Positions 23,908-26,800 of a stretch of DNA of 26,800 nucleotides are shown in pieces. This stretch comes from a virus, in IMG/VR virus record IMGVR_UViG_3300031951_001030, positions 1 through 26,800 of that record. One strand, written 5' to 3'. The notes under the pieces are model-generated. The model made no database searches and was not told the origin of the DNA. It saw only the letters and a list, made by a program, of their open reading frames with translations. Position 1 is the first letter of the stretch. Each line of letters opens with the position of its first letter. Both the position numbers and the translations under genes were made by a program.

Positions 23908-24230
23908 TAAGTCTTTCGGATATTTTGGAAGAAGTCGTTGATGAACTAGACGAAAAGTATAAGACCAAAGGTAATTTGGGAAAATGGCTTCGTCAAAAAT
24001 GGGTGGATATTTCACGAAAAGATAAAAGTGGAAAGCATCCACCATGTGGGGCATCTGCTGGAAAAAAAGAACGAAAAGGTGGCTCTGCTAAATATCCAAA
24101 ATGTCGTCCTGCCCGTTCTGCAGCAGCAATGAGTAAAGGTGAAAAACGGTCAGCAGTTACTCGGAAACGTAAAGCAGGAAATCCTGGTGGTAAACCTACG
24201 ATGGTGTCAACGTTCAAAAAGGATAATTAA
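23904..24230 (+). CDS. Basic small protein with KWVDI...YPKCRP module (DUF5872-like, 108 aa)
   Basis: A 108-aa protein whose start overlaps the previous stop by ATGA. Residues 1-12 (MISLSDILEEVV) form an acidic-hydrophobic leader like those of two downstream genes. The remainder (WLRQKWVDISRKDKSGKHPP, then YPKCRPARSAAAMSKGEKRS) is a Lys/Arg-rich module I recall as DUF5872, seen in phages and algal viruses. Two cysteines (one in PPCGAS, one in PKCRP) may bind metal. The high positive charge behind a removable leader would suit a DNA-condensing internal head protein, but that is inference. Confidence 0.8.
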   Translation: MISLSDILEEVVDELDEKYKTKGNLGKWLRQKWVDISRKDKSGKHPPCGASAGKKERKGGSAKYPKCRPARSAAAMSKGEKRSAVTRKRKAGNPGGKPTMVSTFKKDN

Positions 24231-24231
24231 T

Positions 24232-24648
24232 ATGGATAATATTACTGAAGCTTGTTGGGAAGGATATAGACAAGTTGGTATGAAGGATAAAGGTGGTAAG
24301 ATGGTTCCCAACTGCGTTCCTATCAACGAAAATGACATTTATGATGGTGAGTTTTGTCCAGCATGTTTAGCTAAATATATCTTAGAACGTAAGGATATGT
24401 TGGAAGAAGCAGAATATCAAGGTCGCAAAGTTCCCCTTGGAAAACCAATGCGCGGCGATGTTGGAAAATTCAAAGTATATGTTAAAGACCCAAAAACTGG
24501 TAATATCAAGAAAGTAAACTTCGGTGACAAAAAGATGCGTATCAAGAAGAATATTCCTGGTCGCCGTAAGTCATTTAGAGCACGTCACAACTGTGCAAAT
24601 CCTGGCCCAAGAACTAAAGCACGGTATTGGAGTTGCCGTAAGTGGTGA
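24232..24648 (+). CDS. Small protein with CWxGYxxVGMK and FRARHNC...YWSCRKW modules (138 aa)
   Basis: The start is the ATG at 24232 with AAGGA eight bases upstream; the frame extends back to 24139, but only inside the preceding gene. The N-terminus ACWEGYRQVGMKDKGGKMVP and the central CPAC motif (C41, C44) are followed by a C-terminal block, KPMRGDVGKFKVYVKDPKTG, then RRKSFRARHNC and YWSCRKW. I recall both blocks as very common in T4-like marine phages, sometimes fused to other domains. Conserved cysteines and basic residues suggest a metal-stabilised nucleic-acid or capsid-lattice contact. Function unknown. It overlaps the next gene. Confidence 0.8.
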   Translation: MDNITEACWEGYRQVGMKDKGGKMVPNCVPINENDIYDGEFCPACLAKYILERKDMLEEAEYQGRKVPLGKPMRGDVGKFKVYVKDPKTGNIKKVNFGDKKMRIKKNIPGRRKSFRARHNCANPGPRTKARYWSCRKW

Positions 24649-25058
24649 TACGTCTCCGTGATTTATTGACCGAAACCGACACGAAAAAAGACACTCCGTA
24701 TGTCAGCGGAGATACTTATATTAGTAAGGAAGAAGCAAAACGTATCTATGATTATATGGGATATGATTTTGACTTCAACCAATTTGTTTTGGGCATGAAT
24801 ACGGAATTAGAACACCAAGATGTCACGGACGGAAGTTTAGTAAAAACTGCAATGATTGCTGCTGCACATCTTCGGGAAGTTCCAGATTATTATACAAAAT
24901 TAAAGCAGTATGTGGAATCTAAAAAAGTCACCAAAGAAGATGGGGCCCCCACGGGAGGAATTGGATTAAGTCTTCCCGGCGGTTATATTAATGGAGCACC
25001 AAAACCCAAAGATGTCAAAAAGATGCGGAAGCATCTCAATAAGGAGAAAGATCAATGA
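24642..25058 (+). CDS. DUF5661-like small phage protein (138 aa)
   Basis: Starts on GTG: 24642 (nine bases after GGAG at 24629-24632) or the next codon, 24645, which overlaps the previous stop as GTGA. The leader IRLRDLLTE matches the next gene's IRLTDLLVE. The core FVLGMNTELEHQDV...AMIAAAHLREVPDYYTKL has the F-x-x-GM-x-(V/T)E-x-EH and HL-x-x-x-PDYY pattern I recall as DUF5661, a helical family of unknown function in phages and bacteria. The C-terminus is a Gly/Pro linker and basic helix. An internal head protein is possible because of the leader. The stop overlaps the next start by ATGA. Confidence 0.75.
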   Translation: MVIRLRDLLTETDTKKDTPYVSGDTYISKEEAKRIYDYMGYDFDFNQFVLGMNTELEHQDVTDGSLVKTAMIAAAHLREVPDYYTKLKQYVESKKVTKEDGAPTGGIGLSLPGGYINGAPKPKDVKKMRKHLNKEKDQ

Positions 25059-25390
25059 TTCGTTTAACAGATTTATTGGTAGAGAATGCAGAAAACCGCA
25101 TCAATTTGATGAAAATTCAAACCATTATGGAAAAACTCTATCCAGAATTAACCGGTGAACAAAGTAAAAAGTTGATGGAATTGTGCACAGAGATGCACAT
25201 GATGGCTTCTCAATTAAACACAATTCCGTACATTAGAACGGAAACTGCTTTAGTTGAATGGAAACTTTTGGTCACTGCATTCAAGACAAAAGTAAATGAA
25301 CTAAAAGAAGAAGTGGTCAGCGTATGTGAAAATAAAAAAATAGATTGCACTACAGTAGTTAAAGCATTAGATGAAGTATTAACATACTAA
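25055..25390 (+). CDS. Small helical protein before the portal gene (111 aa)
   Basis: A 111-aa protein with AAGGAG eight bases upstream and an ATGA overlap with the gene before. The leader MIRLTDLLVE ends in L-V-E, a match to the (L/I)-x-E cleavage rule of the T4 prohead protease. The rest is three or four amphipathic helices without recognisable motif; two cysteines (C99 and C106) lie in the last helix. Its position directly before the portal gene, where T4 has the sheath and tube genes, suggests a head role. No family recognised. Confidence 0.7.
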   Translation: MIRLTDLLVENAENRINLMKIQTIMEKLYPELTGEQSKKLMELCTEMHMMASQLNTIPYIRTETALVEWKLLVTAFKTKVNELKEEVVSVCENKKIDCTTVVKALDEVLTY

Positions 25391-25400
25391 GTGAGGTTAT

Positions 25401-26800
25401 ATGGCAGATACGAGTATTTTTAGTAGATTAAAAAAACTTTTTTCTACTAACACAATTGTACGAAATGTCGGTGGCAAAAAACTAAGAATTGCAGACACGG
25501 ACCAAATTCAGTCATTCGTAAACCGTCGAGGGGTTGACCGATACCACCGGGTTTATCAGTCAGGGACGGGTGGATACGGGTCACACCACGGCCGTTACGA
25601 GGCTGCTGCAGCATTTCAAGGTGCAAGACTGCAACTATTCCGTGATTATGATATGATGGACAATGACCCTATTGTTTCTTCTATATTAGATATTTATGCA
25701 GATGAATCTACGGTTAAGGACGAATTTAATCGTATTTTAACTATTAAAACCGACGATACTCGTATTCAAGAAATTTTACATAATTTGTTTTATGATATTT
25801 TAAATGTGGAATTTAATCTCTGGCCGTGGATTCGTAACATGGCAAAATACGGAGATTTCTTTTTATATTTAGATATTCACGATGAGTATGGCATTGTCAA
25901 TGCCATACCGCTTTCCGTATATGAAACCATCCGTGTGGAAGGTGAAGAACCTGGAAACCCATTTTCTGTACGATTTAGTATTCAGAACGACTTTTTGGCA
26001 TTAGGTAAAACAGAGTTCGATAATTACGAAATTGCACATTTTCGATTGCTGGCCGATACCAACTTCTTACCGTATGGCAAAGCAATGATTGAAAACGGCC
26101 GCCGTGTTTGGAAACAATTGCAGTTAATGGAAGATGCAATGTTAATTCATCGTATTATGCGAGCACCAGATAAACGTAAGTTTAGAATTGACATTGGAAA
26201 TATTCCACCCGCCGAAGTAGAAACGTACATGCAACGAATTATCGACCGAATGAAAAAAGTTCCATTGGTTGATCAAAAAACGGGTGATTATAATCTTCGG
26301 TATAATATGCAGAATATTACAGAAGACTTTTATCTCCCAGTGCGTGGGAAGGATAGTGGTACGGATATTGAAACCATGCAAGGATTACAATTTAATGCTA
26401 TTGAAGACATTGAATATCTTCGTAAGAAACTTCTTGCGGCATTTAAAGTACCGAAATCTTTCATAGGATATGATGAAGATGTAAATGGAAAGGCAACGTT
26501 GGCTGCACAAGACGTTCGATTTGCACGCACGATTGAACGCATTCAACGTATTATGATTTCGGAATTAACGAAGATTGCAATTATTCATTTGTATGTACAG
26601 GGGTTTACGGATGAAAATCTTATCAACTTTGAACTTTCACTAACAAATCCTTCCACGTTATACGAACAAGAAAAAATTAATATCTGGAAAGAAAAGTTTG
26701 CACTTGCTCAGCAAATGACCGGCGGACAAACCGTATTATTTTCTCAAGATTGGGTATATAATAATATTTTAGAAATGTCTGACGAAGAAATTGCAAAAGA
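25401..26800 (+). CDS. Portal vertex protein (T4 gp20-like), cut by window end
   Basis: The frame runs from the ATG at 25401 (GAGG four bases upstream) to the window end without a stop: 466 codons, so the C-terminus is missing (T4 gp20 is 524 aa). Recognisable gp20 blocks: YEAAAAFQGARLQLFRDYD with NDPIVSSILDIYADE after it (clip/wing start), HFRLLADTNFLPYGKAMIEN, HRIMRAPDKRKFRIDIGNIP, and the stem/crown region LRKKLLAAFKVPKSFIGYDE followed by ATLAAQDVRFARTIERIQ. It would form the dodecameric portal through which terminase packages DNA and to which the tail attaches. Small head genes precede it rather than tail sheath and tube as in T4. Confidence 0.95.
   Translation, partial: MADTSIFSRLKKLFSTNTIVRNVGGKKLRIADTDQIQSFVNRRGVDRYHRVYQSGTGGYGSHHGRYEAAAAFQGARLQLFRDYDMMDNDPIVSSILDIYADESTVKDEFNRILTIKTDDTRIQEILHNLFYDILNVEFNLWPWIRNMAKYGDFFLYLDIHDEYGIVNAIPLSVYETIRVEGEEPGNPFSVRFSIQNDFLALGKTEFDNYEIAHFRLLADTNFLPYGKAMIENGRRVWKQLQLMEDAMLIHRIMRAPDKRKFRIDIGNIPPAEVETYMQRIIDRMKKVPLVDQKTGDYNLRYNMQNITEDFYLPVRGKDSGTDIETMQGLQFNAIEDIEYLRKKLLAAFKVPKSFIGYDEDVNGKATLAAQDVRFARTIERIQRIMISELTKIAIIHLYVQGFTDENLINFELSLTNPSTLYEQEKINIWKEKFALAQQMTGGQTVLFSQDWVYNNILEMSDEEIAK

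Noticed and set aside
23636-24054. Overlapping minus-strand open frames opposite the small-gene cluster
   Set aside because: Low-complexity products opposite Lys/Ala-rich genes, no ribosome binding sites; consistent with chance.
1-26800. tRNA genes, insertion sequences or toxin-antitoxin pairs
   Set aside because: No cloverleaf-like intergenic sequence, transposase motif or typical small toxin pair was seen; the longest gap is about 70 bases.

Overview
This window is part of a tailed-phage genome, very probably an uncultured aquatic T4-like myovirus. All supported genes lie on the + strand, packed with 4-base ATGA, 1-base TAATG/TGATG or few-base junctions, and the DNA is AT-rich. The T4-type identity rests on a gp17-like large terminase, a gp20-like portal, a gp46/gp47-type recombination complex and a phage primase. 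The fibre genes carry the Ser/Ala/Tyr 'SYALTASYALNGG' modules that I associate with environmental phage fibres. The host cannot be named from the sequence. Good GGAG/GAGG ribosome binding sites argue against hosts that dispense with Shine-Dalgarno initiation.

Layout. (1) 1-611: the end of one gene, a hairpin with a T-run, and an unrecognised 167-aa protein. (2) 632-5076: a nucleic-acid block with a PD-(D/E)XK nuclease, a CHC2/TOPRIM primase and a single-chain SbcD-SbcC (gp47-gp46) fusion. (3) 5089-15010: about 10 kb of tail-fibre and adhesin genes, including two tandem paralogue pairs, a small protein built from seven roughly 18-residue repeats, and two long fibres (839 and 941 aa). (4) 15072-19268: a 1398-aa multidomain protein joining an HNH-like motif, a histone-H1-like Lys/Pro/Thr tail, an HEXXH zincin, a KxDG ligase-fold nucleotidyltransferase, two small beta modules, an NMN-adenylyltransferase-like domain and a ParB/Srx-like domain. 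(5) 19278-22093: a zinc-ribbon protein, a membrane-anchored coiled-coil protein (possible spanin) and the large terminase. (6) 22163-25390: eight small genes between terminase and portal. One keeps the Dps ferroxidase residue spacing, one has an EF-hand-like loop, several carry short phage modules of unknown function, and three share an N-terminus resembling T4 capsid-targeting leaders. (7) 25401-26800: the portal gene, cut by the window end.

How it fits together: nuclease, primase and Mre11/Rad50-like complex would serve replication and recombination; the fibre block gives host recognition; terminase and portal package DNA. My inference is that the small genes between terminase and portal, and perhaps the 1398-aa protein, are internal head or ejected proteins. 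The strongest candidates for something undescribed are the 1398-aa protein, where a ligase-type nucleotidyltransferase and an NMNAT-like domain share one chain, and the possible cassette of capsid-targeted small proteins including a mini-Dps. There is no gene-free stretch over 300 bases, and I saw no tRNA, CRISPR array or insertion sequence.
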